Of a DNA stretch of 64,000 nt, positions 15,744 through 24,742 are shown piece after piece. Both the position numbers and the translations under genes were made by a program. Location of the stretch: assembly GCF_002261185.1 (NCBI RefSeq), contig NZ_NEVQ01000012.1, positions 1 through 64,000 of the forward strand, in the 5' to 3' direction. The notes beneath the pieces are model-generated. The model was not told the DNA's origin. It was given only the letters and a program-made list of their open reading frames with translations, and searched no databases. This DNA comes from Bordetella genomosp. 4 (GTDB lineage Bacteria > Pseudomonadota > Gammaproteobacteria > Burkholderiales > Burkholderiaceae_B). Position 1 is the stretch's first letter. Each line of letters begins with the position of its first letter.

Positions 15744-16136
15744 ATGCCATTTGTTCATGTTTCACTGCGCGCGGGAACGCCGGAAGCCTATCGGCAGGCG
15801 ATTTTCGACAATGTGTACCGTGCATTACGAGAGACGTTCAACGTCCCTGAAGACGATCAATTCATGATCTTGACCGAGCACGAGGCGGCGAACTTTCGCT
15901 ACAGTCCTTCGTATATGAATGTCGCCCGCAGCGACGACCTGGTCTACATCCAGATGACTGTCAGCAATACACGAGACCTGGACCAGAAAAAAGCGCTGTT
16001 CAAGCGGCTCGTGCAATTACTCGGCGAGGACCCTGGCATCCGTCCCGAGGACGTATTCATCAACCTGGTCGAAGTCGTCAAAGAAAACTGGTCCTTCGGC
16101 CACGGCCAAGCGCAGTACGCCTCAAGCCAAAATTAA
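15744..16136 (+). CDS. Tautomerase superfamily protein
   Basis: The 130-residue protein resembles the tautomerase superfamily (4-oxalocrotonate tautomerase and malonate semialdehyde decarboxylase relatives), whose catalytic Pro1 is exposed when Met is removed. MPFVHVSLRAGTPEAYRQAI puts Pro directly after Met. This is the reason for choosing the start at 15744 rather than an in-frame ATG 30 bases earlier; GGGAG lies upstream of it. The double-length monomer (about 130 residues) fits the malonate semialdehyde decarboxylase-like branch. It is divergent from a LysR gene. Substrate unknown; a role in breaking down an unsaturated or halogenated acid is possible but not shown. Confidence 0.82.
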   Translation: MPFVHVSLRAGTPEAYRQAIFDNVYRALRETFNVPEDDQFMILTEHEAANFRYSPSYMNVARSDDLVYIQMTVSNTRDLDQKKALFKRLVQLLGEDPGIRPEDVFINLVEVVKENWSFGHGQAQYASSQN

Positions 16137-16216
16137 CGCGCATCGCTCTCATCAATAAGAGCAACTGTAAGCCGAAAGCGTTGCGCAACAGCCCTCGTCA
16201 ATCAGTGCAATCGCAA

Positions 16217-16349
16217 GCCGGGGGCAGTCGCCTATAAGCCCCACCGGCCCGTTGAACCGCGGGCAGTCCCCGAAGGGGACCTCGGCCCCTGCTAATGGGC
16301 CGAGCCGCGGTGATAGGGCCGGTGGGGCTTATAGGCGACTGCCCCCGGC
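16217..16349. repeat. Family A palindrome, copy 3
   Basis: Arms 16217-16250 and 16316-16349 are exact 34-bp inverted repeats around a 65-base core (16251-16315) starting GTTGAACCGCGG and ending CGCGGTGATA. The core folds into two hairpins (GTCCCC/GGGGAC; CTCGGCCC/GGGCCGAG) closed by CCGCGG/CCGCGG, giving a three-way junction. The core matches the copies at 22-153 and 318-451. It sits between the convergent tautomerase and prpC genes. Two imperfect copies of a roughly 30-base unit containing ATCAATnAGnGCAA precede it (16145-16216). Confidence 0.9.
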
Positions 16350-16415
16350 GTCTAAAGAACTCATCGATCCGCGAGCAACTACTACCCCAACGCTCGCATG
16401 ATCAACACCTACCCG

Positions 16416-17621
16416 TTATTTACGCTTTTCCAAGGGCACATACTTCAGATCATCCGGCCCGATATAGTTAGCCGTAGGACGAATAATCTTGTTATCGACC
16501 CGCTGTTCAATGATGTGAGCCGACCATCCCGCCGTACGTGCAATCACGAACAACGGCGTGAACATAGCCGTAGGCACACCCATCATGTGATAGCTGACAG
16601 CCGAGAACCAATCCAGGTTCGGGAACATCTTCTTGACTTCCCACATCACCGTTTCCAGACGCTCGGCGATGTCGAACATCTTGGTGCTGCCGGCCTTCTT
16701 CGAAAGCTTGTGCGCGACTTCCTTGATGACCTTGTTGCGCGGATCCGAAACCGTGTAGACGGGGTGACCAAAACCGATGACGACTTCCTTGGCTTCGACG
16801 CGGCGGCGGATATCGGCCTCGGCTTCGTCCGGGGTGTCATAGCGTTTCTGGATTTCGAAAGCCACTTCGTTGGCGCCGCCGTGTTTCGGGCCGCGCAGCG
16901 CGCCGATCCCGCCGGTGATCGCCGAATAAATGTCCGAGCCCGTGCCGGCAATGACGCGGCTGGTGAACGTCGAGGCATTGAACTCATGCTCGGCGTACAA
17001 AATCAGCGACGTATGCATGGCGCGAACCCATTCGTCGGACGGTTTCTTGCCATGCAGCAGATGCAGGAAATGGCCGCCGATGCTGTCATCATCCGTTTGC
17101 ACATCGATGACGCGGCCGTTGTGGCTGTAGTGATACCAGTACAGCAACGAGGAACCCAGGTTGGCCATCAAACGATCGGCGATGTCGCGCGCATCGGGGA
17201 TGTTGTGATCGTCCTTTTCGGGCAACACGCAGCCCAGCACCGATACGGCCGTACGCATCACGTCCATGGGGTGGCTGGCGGCGGGCAGGCTTTCCAGCAC
17301 GTTTTGCAGTTGCACCGGCAGACCACGCAGCGCGCGGAGTTTTTCCTTGTAGGCTTTCAGCTCAGCCTTGTTCGGCAGCTTGCCATGCACCAGCAAATGC
17401 GCGATTTCTTCGAATTCGGCCTCGCCGGCAAAATCCAGGATGTCGTAACCACGATAGTGCAAATCGTTGCCCGTGCGGCCGACGGTACACAGCGCCGTGT
17501 TACCGGCCACGACGCCCGACAATGCGACGGATTTTTTAGGTTTGAAGCCCGCTTTTTCTTCTGTCGGGGCAGCCGTTTTGGTGGCCTCGGCCGTAGCGGC
17601 TTGTTTCTTCGAAGTGCTCAT
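16416..17621 (-). CDS. prpC: 2-methylcitrate synthase PrpC
   Basis: The 401-residue citrate synthase homologue condenses propionyl-CoA with oxaloacetate to 2-methylcitrate. Key signatures are [20 protein letters not shown] and [19 protein letters not shown], with the catalytic His and substrate Arg. The HPV variant of the GHRVY motif is typical of 2-methylcitrate synthases, in contrast to [15 protein letters not shown] in the gltA product of this window. Residues 1 to about 30 are a low-complexity Lys/Ala/Thr leader absent from many relatives. AAAGGAG precedes the start. It lies 94 bases after prpB on the same strand, so they form an operon prpB-prpC. Confidence 0.94.
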   Translation of the reverse strand: MSTSKKQAATAEATKTAAPTEEKAGFKPKKSVALSGVVAGNTALCTVGRTGNDLHYRGYDILDFAGEAEFEEIAHLLVHGKLPNKAELKAYKEKLRALRGLPVQLQNVLESLPAASHPMDVMRTAVSVLGCVLPEKDDHNIPDARDIADRLMANLGSSLLYWYHYSHNGRVIDVQTDDDSIGGHFLHLLHGKKPSDEWVRAMHTSLILYAEHEFNASTFTSRVIAGTGSDIYSAITGGIGALRGPKHGGANEVAFEIQKRYDTPDEAEADIRRRVEAKEVVIGFGHPVYTVSDPRNKVIKEVAHKLSKKAGSTKMFDIAERLETVMWEVKKMFPNLDWFSAVSYHMMGVPTAMFTPLFVIARTAGWSAHIIEQRVDNKIIRPTANYIGPDDLKYVPLEKRK

Positions 17622-17715
17622 GTCTCTGACTCCTTTCCTTTGTTGGCGTCAAATGGGGCGAAAGTAGGACTTGCAGCACTGGCCGGTGGAAAATCCAGGC
17701 CGGCCAGCACGGGGA

Positions 17716-18609
17716 TTACTTGTTCTTGCCTTGCTGGAACAGCGCGTCCAGTTGCGATTCGAATGCGTGGTAGCCGATGCGATCGTACAGCTCGTCGCGC
17801 GTCTGCATCGTATCCAGCACGTTCTTCTGGTGACCGTCACGGCGAATGGCCTGGTACACGTTTTCAGCGGCCTTGTTCATGGCGCGGAAGGCGGACAAGG
17901 GATACAGCACCATGGCCACATTGACACTGGCGAGCTCCTCGACGGTGAACAACGGCGTCTTGCCGAATTCGGTGATGTTGGCCAACACCGGTACGTTGAC
18001 GGCTTTGACGAATCGGTCATACGTCGGTAGATCGTAGGCGGCTTCGGCAAAGATGGCGTCAGCGCCTGCTTCGACACATGCCAATGCACGTTCGATCGCC
18101 GCGTCTACGCCGTGCGAGGCAATCGCATCGGTGCGAGCAATCAGATAAAAATCCGAATCCGTGCGAGCGTCGGCCGCGGCCTTGACGCGATCAGCCATTT
18201 CTTCAGTGCTGACGATTTCCTTGCCGGGACGATGGCCGCAGCGTTTGGCGCCGACCTGATCTTCGATGTGGCAGGCCGCGGCGCCGAATTTGATCAGGCT
18301 CTTGACGGTACGGGCAATGTTGAATGCGGACGGACCGAAACCTGTGTCGATGTCGACCAGCAATGGCACGTCACACACATCGGTGATACGTCGTACGTCC
18401 GTCAGCACGTCATCCAGCGTGTTGATGCCCAGGTCGGGCAGGCCGAGCGACCCTGCTGCGACGCCGCCGCCGGACAGATAAATGGCGCGGTATCCGGCAC
18501 GCTTGGCCAGTAATGCATGATTGGCGTTGATGGCGCCGATGATTTGCAGCGGATTTTCTTCTGCCAGTGCCTGGCGAAAGAGGGCGCCAGGAGAGGTAGG
18601 ACGGGTCAT
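17716..18609 (-). CDS. prpB: 2-methylisocitrate lyase PrpB
   Basis: The 297-residue enzyme splits 2-methylisocitrate to pyruvate and succinate, the last step of the methylcitrate cycle. The family signature KRCGH is at residues 122-126 with catalytic Cys124. Metal and substrate residues lie in [10 protein letters not shown] (84-92) and HIEDQVG. Length is that of E. coli PrpB (about 296). GGAG lies eight bases before the ATG. It is the first gene of the prpB-prpC unit, after a 361-base gap with no recognised regulator; the GntR gene 12 kb away is the best candidate controller. Confidence 0.95.
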   Translation of the reverse strand: MTRPTSPGALFRQALAEENPLQIIGAINANHALLAKRAGYRAIYLSGGGVAAGSLGLPDLGINTLDDVLTDVRRITDVCDVPLLVDIDTGFGPSAFNIARTVKSLIKFGAAACHIEDQVGAKRCGHRPGKEIVSTEEMADRVKAAADARTDSDFYLIARTDAIASHGVDAAIERALACVEAGADAIFAEAAYDLPTYDRFVKAVNVPVLANITEFGKTPLFTVEELASVNVAMVLYPLSAFRAMNKAAENVYQAIRRDGHQKNVLDTMQTRDELYDRIGYHAFESQLDALFQQGKNK

Positions 18610-18970
18610 GAGCGAGTCTCCGTGAATGGCTGGGCGCTCAGTCTGGCGCCAAGGCCTGATTGATGGTGCAGAAACGCCGTCCGTGGTCTGATGCCCATGA
18701 CAGGCCGGCGGCGCGTACCGCGTACGGATGAAATGAGCAGCAAGGGGCTGCGCAATAAATCTGTTTCCTCATGACGACGGCCGCATTGCGGCGCGGCTCG
18801 GCGTCGTGGCAGGTCTGTTTGTCCGGCAGCCAGGATGTCTTCCGATAAAGGCAGGCGCTTTTTTCGGACGAGTGACCACTGCGTGGACGGCGAAGCAACA
18901 GATTTATTACGGCGCGGCAGTGTCGCCGCCGCGCCGCCCGCCAGGCCTGAGGCCTGGCAGCTTGCGGGAA
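18610..18970. other. Gap between mdh and prpB with an inverted repeat
   Basis: No convincing gene is visible. AATAAATCTGTT (18754-18765) reappears inverted as AACAGATTTATT (18897-18908), and the bases around both are similarly related (a diverged inverted repeat of about 30 bases). Near the mdh end, GCCAGGCCT/AGGCCTGGC (18940-18958) and GGCGCGGC/GCCGCGCC can form hairpins that may end the mdh transcript. The prpB promoter must lie here, but I cannot place it. Confidence 0.5.
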
Positions 18971-19960
18971 TTACTTCAGCAAGTCTTTCACGCCGTCGCG
19001 CTCTTCGAGCAGCTCTTTCAGCGTGAAGTCCATGCGTTCGCGCGAGAAGGCGTCGATTTCCAGGCCTTCGACACGCTTGTATTCGCCGTTTTCGGTCGTG
19101 ACCGGCACGCCGTAGATGATGCCTTCGGGGATGCCGTAGGAACCATCGGACGGAACGCCCATGGTGACCCATTTACCGTTGCTGCCCAGCACCCAGTCAC
19201 GCACGTGATCGATGGCGGCGTTGGCAGCCGATGCTGCCGACGACAGGCCGCGAGCATCGATGATGGCAGCGCCGCGCTTGCCCACGGTGGGGATGAAGGT
19301 GTCACGGTTCCAAGCGTCGTCGTTGATCAGCTTGGCCAGGCTCTCGCCGCCGACGGTGGCAAAGCGGTAGTCCGGGTACATGGTGGGCGAGTGGTTGCCC
19401 CACACGACCAGTTTTTCGATGTCGGCGACGGCTTTGCCCGACTTGGCGGCCAGTTGCGACAGGGCGCGGTTGTGGTCCAGGCGCAGCATGGCGGTGAAGT
19501 TCTTTGCGGGCAGGTCCGGCGCGGACTTCATGGCGATGTAGGCGTTGGTGTTGGCCGGGTTGCCCACGACCAGGACCTTGACGTTGCGGCTGGCGACGTC
19601 GTTCAGGGCCTTGCCCTGAGCCGTGAAGATCTGCGCGTTGACGCTCAGCAGGTCTTTGCGCTCCATGCCGGGGCCGCGGGGGCGGGCGCCGACCAGCAGG
19701 GCCACATCGGCGTCTTTGAACGCGGTGCGGGGATCGCTGTGAGCGGTGACTTCCTGCAGCAACGGGAAGGCGCAGTCATCCAATTCCATGATGACGCCCT
19801 TCAGGGCCTTTTGCGCTTTTTCGTCAGGGATTTCCAGCAGTTGCAGAATGACCGGTTGGTCTTTTCCCAGCATTTCGCCCGAGGCGATGCGAAATAGCAG
19901 GGCGTAGCCGATTTGGCCGGCGGCGCCGGTAACGGCGACACGCAAGGCGGGCTTGGACAT
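18971..19960 (-). CDS. mdh: Malate dehydrogenase
   Basis: The 329-residue enzyme oxidises malate to oxaloacetate with NAD. The nucleotide-binding loop [20 protein letters not shown] lies at residues 11-30. The catalytic His is His190 in [12 protein letters not shown], and the mobile loop Arg lies in [15 protein letters not shown]. It belongs to the cytosolic-type malate dehydrogenases. The Met at 19960 has GGAGAA upstream; the open frame continues 14 residues further without family similarity. It diverges from the GntR regulator and the sdh-gltA genes across a gap containing a 26-bp palindrome. Confidence 0.96.
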   Translation of the reverse strand: MSKPALRVAVTGAAGQIGYALLFRIASGEMLGKDQPVILQLLEIPDEKAQKALKGVIMELDDCAFPLLQEVTAHSDPRTAFKDADVALLVGARPRGPGMERKDLLSVNAQIFTAQGKALNDVASRNVKVLVVGNPANTNAYIAMKSAPDLPAKNFTAMLRLDHNRALSQLAAKSGKAVADIEKLVVWGNHSPTMYPDYRFATVGGESLAKLINDDAWNRDTFIPTVGKRGAAIIDARGLSSAASAANAAIDHVRDWVLGSNGKWVTMGVPSDGSYGIPEGIIYGVPVTTENGEYKRVEGLEIDAFSRERMDFTLKELLEERDGVKDLLK

Positions 19961-20094
19961 GAACGTTCTCCGTGATGAGTTCGACGAGAAAAAATCTCGC
20001 AATCAGTGTAATCGCTGGGCGCCGCGGCGTGCGTCGCCATCTATGTCTCAGGTAACTGCAAATCCTAGATCGAATTTACGTTTGCGTCAATTGC

Positions 20095-20120
20095 TCTTAT
20101 ATCTTATATAAGACATAAGA
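20095..20120. promoter_or_regulatory. 26-bp near-perfect palindrome between mdh and gntR
   Basis: The sequence is symmetric about 20107/20108, with a perfect 12-bp centre TCTTATATAAGA and flanks TCTTATA/CATAAGA that differ in one pair. It sits in the divergent promoter region of mdh and the UTRA-type GntR gene. It is a strong candidate operator for that regulator. Confidence 0.6.
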
Positions 20121-20228
20121 CGTTGGACAGTGCTGCGCCTGTTATGCCACAATACTGCGTTTGCCCGGCACGTTGATTCTGCCTTTGCAGAGGTCAGCAG
20201 ACCGTCAAACAAAGCTGATAACACCACT

Positions 20229-21008
20229 ATGGCAGACCCTAGGCCCGAACCTCCGCTACGACATCGCACCGCTCGTCCGGCGAGCGAGGGGGCCGCTTTC
20301 AGTCCGCTATACCGCCAGATCAAAGAACTATTGGTGCAGAGCCTCGAGCGCGGCGAATGGAAGCCCGGCGAGTTGATCCCCAGCGAAATCGATCTGGCTT
20401 CGCGCTTTCAGGTCAGTCAGGGCACGGTACGCAAGGCCGTTGACGAACTGGCGGCCGAACATCTCCTATTACGTCGCCAAGGCAAAGGCACCTTTGTCGC
20501 GACCCATCACGAGGCGCGCGTGCGCTATCGCTTCCTGCGGCTCGCTGCCGACGAGGAGGGCGAGGGCGGCCGCGCCGAGAGCTGTATCCTCGAATGCCGC
20601 CGCCTGCGCGCGCCTGCTGAGGTTGCCCGCGCGCTCGAGTTGCGCGCTGGCGAGACCGTCGTGATGATTCGCCGCCAATTGTCCATGAACCACCGCCCGA
20701 CTGTCATCGACGACATCTGGCTGCCAGGCTCGGTATTCCGCGGCCTGACACTGGAATTGCTGACGGCAAACAAGGCACCGCTATACGGTCTGTTTGAAAC
20801 CGAGTTCGGCGTCAGCATGGTGCGTGCGGACGAAAAAATTCGCGCCGTTGCTGCGCCTGCCGAAATTGCAGGCTTGCTGGACGTTGAACCCGGCACGCCG
20901 TTGTTACAAGTCGACCGCCTGTCATATACCTACGGAGACCGGCCGGTGGAAATCCGCCGCGGTCTTTACCTGACTGATCACTACCATTACCGCAATAGTT
21001 TGAATTGA
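20229..21008 (+). CDS. GntR-family regulator with UTRA domain (HutC subfamily)
   Basis: The 259-residue regulator has a winged helix-turn-helix at about residues 25-95 (SPLYRQIKELLVQSLERGEW, LASRFQVSQGTVRKAVDELA, LRRQGKGTFVATH). A C-terminal UTRA effector domain follows (PLYGLFETEFGVSMVRADEK, LLQVDRLSYTYGDRPVE). It is placed between mdh (divergent) and sdhCDAB-sdhE-gltA (same direction, 121-base gap). Control of these TCA-cycle genes is therefore likely, with a TCA acid or related metabolite as effector; this is an inference from position. The start is the Met that gives the usual short N-terminal tail. Confidence 0.88.
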   Translation: MADPRPEPPLRHRTARPASEGAAFSPLYRQIKELLVQSLERGEWKPGELIPSEIDLASRFQVSQGTVRKAVDELAAEHLLLRRQGKGTFVATHHEARVRYRFLRLAADEEGEGGRAESCILECRRLRAPAEVARALELRAGETVVMIRRQLSMNHRPTVIDDIWLPGSVFRGLTLELLTANKAPLYGLFETEFGVSMVRADEKIRAVAAPAEIAGLLDVEPGTPLLQVDRLSYTYGDRPVEIRRGLYLTDHYHYRNSLN

Positions 21009-21129
21009 TGAGCTTTTTTCCCACCATTTGATACCAACCGTTCTCTAGGCGAAAATAGAGTGTTTGCCCGCAAGGGCAACTCCAAATTTCGTTGTCACGA
21101 ATCCCTAGCACCGTAACACCGAGGCCGTC

Positions 21130-21543
21130 ATGTCCGACACCGCTGCCAAGCCACGTCCGCAGTTTCGCAATATTGGCATTGCACAAATCGCCAAATACCG
21201 CCTGCCCCTGGCAGGAAAACTGTCCATCTTGCACCGCGTCAGCGGCGCGCTGCTGTTTGTCTGTCTTCCCTTGGTCATTCTGCCGCTGTTCGCGGCCAGC
21301 GTGGCCTCGCCTGAAAGCTACGCTCAGATCGCCGAATACGCGGGTAATCCGCTGGTGAAACTGGTGTTCCTGGTGTTGGTGTGGGGCTATCTGCACCATT
21401 TCTGTGCCGGTATCCGCTACCTGATCCTGGACTTGCACATCGGTCTGGATAAAGTGTCGGCCCAGAAAAGCGCTGGTGTCGTTTTTGGTGTCAGCCTGGC
21501 GCTGACGCTGGTCTTCGCCCTCAAATTGTTCGGAGTTCTGTAA
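21130..21543 (+). CDS. sdhC: Succinate dehydrogenase cytochrome b556 subunit
   Basis: The 137-residue membrane subunit helps bind haem b and ubiquinone in complex II. The family motif near the N-terminus (LSILHRVSGALLFVCL) is visible, as are three transmembrane segments. The haem-ligand His lies in GYLHHFCAGIRYLILDLH. Its TAATGG junction overlaps the sdhD start by one base, so the two are translationally coupled. It opens the sdhCDAB-sdhE-gltA cluster. Confidence 0.95.
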   Translation: MSDTAAKPRPQFRNIGIAQIAKYRLPLAGKLSILHRVSGALLFVCLPLVILPLFAASVASPESYAQIAEYAGNPLVKLVFLVLVWGYLHHFCAGIRYLILDLHIGLDKVSAQKSAGVVFGVSLALTLVFALKLFGVL

Positions 21544-21926
21544 TGGCTGATACCAAAAACTATGGCCCCAAGCGCCTGGTTGTGGGGGCCCACTACGGCG
21601 TCATCGATTTCATCGCGCAACGCATCACGGCCGTCATCATGGCCGTGTATACCCTGGTATTGATCGTCGGCTTCCTGGTGATGCCGTCGTTCTCCTACGA
21701 AAACTGGAAGGCCCTGTTTACCTTCCACGCAGGCCCGATTCCCGCTGGCCAGATGCTGGCCAGCTTGTTTTTCTTTGCGTTGGCCTGGCACGCCTGGATC
21801 GGCGTGCGCGACATCTGGATGGACTACGTCAAGCCCACGGGCGTGCGCCTGTTGCTGCAAGTGCTGACGATCCTCTGGCTGGTTGCCTCGGTCGTCTATT
21901 TCGCGAAAATCCTCTGGAGTATCTAA
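21543..21926 (+). CDS. sdhD: Succinate dehydrogenase membrane anchor subunit
   Basis: The 127-residue anchor has three hydrophobic segments (about residues 25-45, 58-85 and 100-122) and the conserved LAWHAWIGVRDIWMDYVKP block with the quinone/haem-site His. It completes the membrane part of complex II with SdhC. It starts on the sdhC stop and ends four bases before sdhA. Confidence 0.94.
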   Translation: MADTKNYGPKRLVVGAHYGVIDFIAQRITAVIMAVYTLVLIVGFLVMPSFSYENWKALFTFHAGPIPAGQMLASLFFFALAWHAWIGVRDIWMDYVKPTGVRLLLQVLTILWLVASVVYFAKILWSI

Positions 21927-21929
21927 GCC

Positions 21930-23708
21930 GTGGTCTCTGTCATGAATTCCCTGCCACGCCGCCAATTTGATGTGGTGGTCGTCGGCGCCGGCGGAGCCGG
22001 CATGCGTTGTTCGCTGCAACTGGCCCAGGCCGGCCTGTCCGTAGCCGTTCTGTCCAAAGTATTCCCGACCCGTTCGCACACCGTGGCGGCCCAAGGCGGC
22101 GTGAGCGCGTCGCTGGGCAACATGAGCGAAGACAACTGGTACTGGCACATGTACGACACCGTCAAGGGTTCGGACTGGCTGGGCGACCAGGACGCCATCG
22201 AATTCATGTGCCGCGAAGCCCCCAATGCGGTCTACGAACTCGAGCATTTCGGCATGCCGTTTGACCGTAATGCCGATGGCACGATCTACCAACGTCCATT
22301 CGGTGGACACACCGCGAATTTTGGTGAAAAACCTGTGCAGCGCGCCTGTGCCGCTGCCGACCGTACCGGCCACGCCCTGTTGCACACGCTGTACCAGCGC
22401 AACGTGGCGGCCCGCACGCAGTTCTTCGTCGAATGGATGGCGCTGGACCTGCTGCGTAACGAGGCGGGTGATGTGGTCGGCGTGACCGCGCTCGAAATGG
22501 AAACGGGTGACGTCTACATCCTCGAAGCCAAGACCACCGTGCTGGCCACCGGCGGTGCAGGCCGTATCTGGGCGGCTTCCACCAACGCCTTCATCAACAC
22601 CGGCGACGGCCTGGGCATGGCGGCGCGTGCCGGCATCCCGCTGCAGGACATGGAATTCTGGCAATTCCACCCGACCGGCGTCGCTGGCGCAGGCGTGCTG
22701 ATTACCGAAGGCGTGCGCGGCGAAGGCGGCATCCTGTTGAACAAGGATGGCGAGCGCTTCATGGAACGCTACGCGCCCACGCTGAAAGACTTGGCTCCGC
22801 GTGACTTCGTGTCGCGTTCGATGGACCAGGAAATCAAAGAAGGCCGTGGTTGCGGTCCCGATGGCAGCTACGTGGTGCTCAAGCTCGATCACCTCGGTGC
22901 TGACGTCATCAACAAGCGCTTGCCCTCGATCCGCGAGATCGCGATCAAATTCGGCAACGTCGATCCCATCAAAGAACCGATCCCCGTCGTGCCGACCATC
23001 CACTATCAGATGGGCGGTATTCCGGCGAACTACCACGGCCAGGTGCTGACCCGCGTCAATGGCGAAAACAAGATCGTCAACGGCCTGTACGCCATCGGCG
23101 AATGCGCTGCCGTATCGGTGCACGGCGCCAACCGCCTGGGTACGAACTCGCTGCTCGACCTGATCGTGTTCGGCCGCGCCACGGGTAATCACATCGTGAA
23201 TTCGCACCCCGAGCGCCAGCATGCGCACCAGCCGGTGCCCAAGGAAGCCGTCGATTTCTCGATGGACCGCCTGGCCAAGCTCGAGGCCCGTACGTCCGGC
23301 GAAAAAACGCAAGACGTCGCCAACGCCATCCGTATGTCGATGCAGCGTCACTGCGGCGTGTTCCGTACGCTGGAATTGCTCAACGAAGGCGTGGGTCAGA
23401 TCGAAGACCTGGCCAAGCAAGCCGAGCACATCTACTACAAGGACAAGTCCAAGGTCTTCAACATGGCTCGCGTCGAGGCACTCGAAGTCGCCAACATGAC
23501 CGAAGTGGCACGCGCCACCATCAAGTCGGCTGCCAACCGTACCGAGAGCCGTGGCGCTCATGCGCTGGACGACCACCCGAACCGCGACGACGAAAACTGG
23601 CTGAAGCACACCCTTTGGTATTCCGAAGGCAGCCGTCTGGAATACAAACCCGTCCAGATGAAGCCCATGACCGTCGAGTCCTTCCCGCCCAAAGCGCGTA
23701 CTTTCTAA
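21930..23708 (+). CDS. sdhA: Succinate dehydrogenase flavoprotein subunit
   Basis: The 592-residue subunit carries covalent FAD and oxidises succinate to fumarate. The FAD-binding [18 protein letters not shown] is near residue 17. The flavinylation segment is [16 protein letters not shown], and the catalytic region includes [20 protein letters not shown]. The C-terminus matches known SdhA ([20 protein letters not shown]). The start may be GTG 21930, which has GGAG about ten bases upstream, or ATG 21942, four residues later. Confidence 0.96.
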   Translation: MVSVMNSLPRRQFDVVVVGAGGAGMRCSLQLAQAGLSVAVLSKVFPTRSHTVAAQGGVSASLGNMSEDNWYWHMYDTVKGSDWLGDQDAIEFMCREAPNAVYELEHFGMPFDRNADGTIYQRPFGGHTANFGEKPVQRACAAADRTGHALLHTLYQRNVAARTQFFVEWMALDLLRNEAGDVVGVTALEMETGDVYILEAKTTVLATGGAGRIWAASTNAFINTGDGLGMAARAGIPLQDMEFWQFHPTGVAGAGVLITEGVRGEGGILLNKDGERFMERYAPTLKDLAPRDFVSRSMDQEIKEGRGCGPDGSYVVLKLDHLGADVINKRLPSIREIAIKFGNVDPIKEPIPVVPTIHYQMGGIPANYHGQVLTRVNGENKIVNGLYAIGECAAVSVHGANRLGTNSLLDLIVFGRATGNHIVNSHPERQHAHQPVPKEAVDFSMDRLAKLEARTSGEKTQDVANAIRMSMQRHCGVFRTLELLNEGVGQIEDLAKQAEHIYYKDKSKVFNMARVEALEVANMTEVARATIKSAANRTESRGAHALDDHPNRDDENWLKHTLWYSEGSRLEYKPVQMKPMTVESFPPKARTF

Positions 23709-23721
23709 GCAGGATGCTGTG

Positions 23722-24438
23722 ATGAGCACCAAGAGAATCGTCAAATTCGAGATTTACCGCTACGATCCGGACAAGGACGAGCGCCCGTACATGCAAAAGC
23801 TGGAAGTCGAACTCCAGCCCACCGACAAGATGCTGCTCGACGCGCTCGTGCGCATCAAGAACGACGTGGACGACAGCCTGTCGCTGCGCCGCTCGTGCCG
23901 CGAAGGCGTGTGCGGTTCCGACGCCATGAACATCAATGGCAAGAACGGCCTGTCCTGCACGACCAACCTGCGCGAGCTCAAGGAACCCATCGTTCTGAAG
24001 CCGCTGCCAGGCCTGCCCGTGATCCGCGATCTGATCGTGGACATGACGCACTTCTTCAATCAGTACCACTCGGTGCGTCCGTATCTGATCAACGATACGC
24101 CGCCGCCCGAGCGCGAGCGCCTGCAGTCGCCCGAGGCGCGCGAAGAGCTCGACGGCCTGTACGAGTGCATTCTGTGCGCCTGCTGCTCGACGTCCTGCCC
24201 GTCGTTCTGGTGGAACCCCGACAAGTTCGTCGGTCCCGCCGGCCTGCTGCAAGCCTACCGCTTCATCGCCGATAGCCGCGACGAAGCCACGGGTTCCCGT
24301 CTGGACAACCTCGAGGACCCGTACCGCCTGTTCCGTTGCCACACCATCATGAACTGTGTCGATGTCTGTCCCAAGGGTCTGAACCCGACCAAGGCGATCG
24401 GCAAGATCAAGGAACTGATGGTTCGCCGCACGGTCTAG
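23722..24438 (+). CDS. sdhB: Succinate dehydrogenase iron-sulfur subunit
   Basis: The 238-residue subunit carries three Fe-S clusters passing electrons from FAD to quinone. The 2Fe-2S ligands are in [20 protein letters not shown] and GLSC. The 4Fe-4S and 3Fe-4S ligands are in [23 protein letters not shown] and [14 protein letters not shown] 23722 follows AGGATG; a GTG one codon earlier is also possible. It is 13 bases after sdhA. Confidence 0.96.
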   Translation: MSTKRIVKFEIYRYDPDKDERPYMQKLEVELQPTDKMLLDALVRIKNDVDDSLSLRRSCREGVCGSDAMNINGKNGLSCTTNLRELKEPIVLKPLPGLPVIRDLIVDMTHFFNQYHSVRPYLINDTPPPERERLQSPEAREELDGLYECILCACCSTSCPSFWWNPDKFVGPAGLLQAYRFIADSRDEATGSRLDNLEDPYRLFRCHTIMNCVDVCPKGLNPTKAIGKIKELMVRRTV

Positions 24439-24460
24439 TTAACACGGTATAGAGATCAAT

Positions 24461-24721
24461 ATGAGCACCCTGACTGAACTTGAACGGGCACGCCTGCGGT
24501 GGCGGGCACGCCGTGGGCTGCTCGAAAATGACTTGATCATTACCCGTTATCTGGATGCGTACGAAACGCAGCTTACGGACGAGGACGTCGGTGCGTTGAC
24601 GCAGCTGTTCGAGATGGGAGACAACGACCTGCTCGATCTGCTGCTGGCACGCAAAGAGCTCGAAGGAGCCCTGGACACGCCTAGATTACGCACCATCGTC
24701 GCAAAGATGCGTGAGCTTTGA
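24461..24721 (+). CDS. sdhE: FAD assembly factor SdhE
   Basis: The 86-residue protein is SdhE, which promotes covalent FAD attachment to SdhA. The family motif RGxxE appears as RRGLLENDLI at about residues 18-27, and the length is typical. It lies 22 bases after sdhB and 21 bases before gltA, consistent with a single operon. Some annotations list this family as antitoxin CptB; the sdh context favours SdhE. Confidence 0.93.
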   Translation: MSTLTELERARLRWRARRGLLENDLIITRYLDAYETQLTDEDVGALTQLFEMGDNDLLDLLLARKELEGALDTPRLRTIVAKMREL

Positions 24722-24742
24722 TTAATTGTGAGGAAATTAGCG

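Noticed and set aside
18606-19172. 188-residue minus-strand frame between mdh and prpB
   Set aside because: It overlaps the mdh coding end in another frame, is Arg-rich and shows no domain or ribosome binding site.
21417-23744. Very long open frame antisense to sdhA and sdhD
   Set aside because: It mirrors conserved genes, is rich in His/Gln/Val/Arg as expected from antisense of high-GC codons, and has no recognisable domain.
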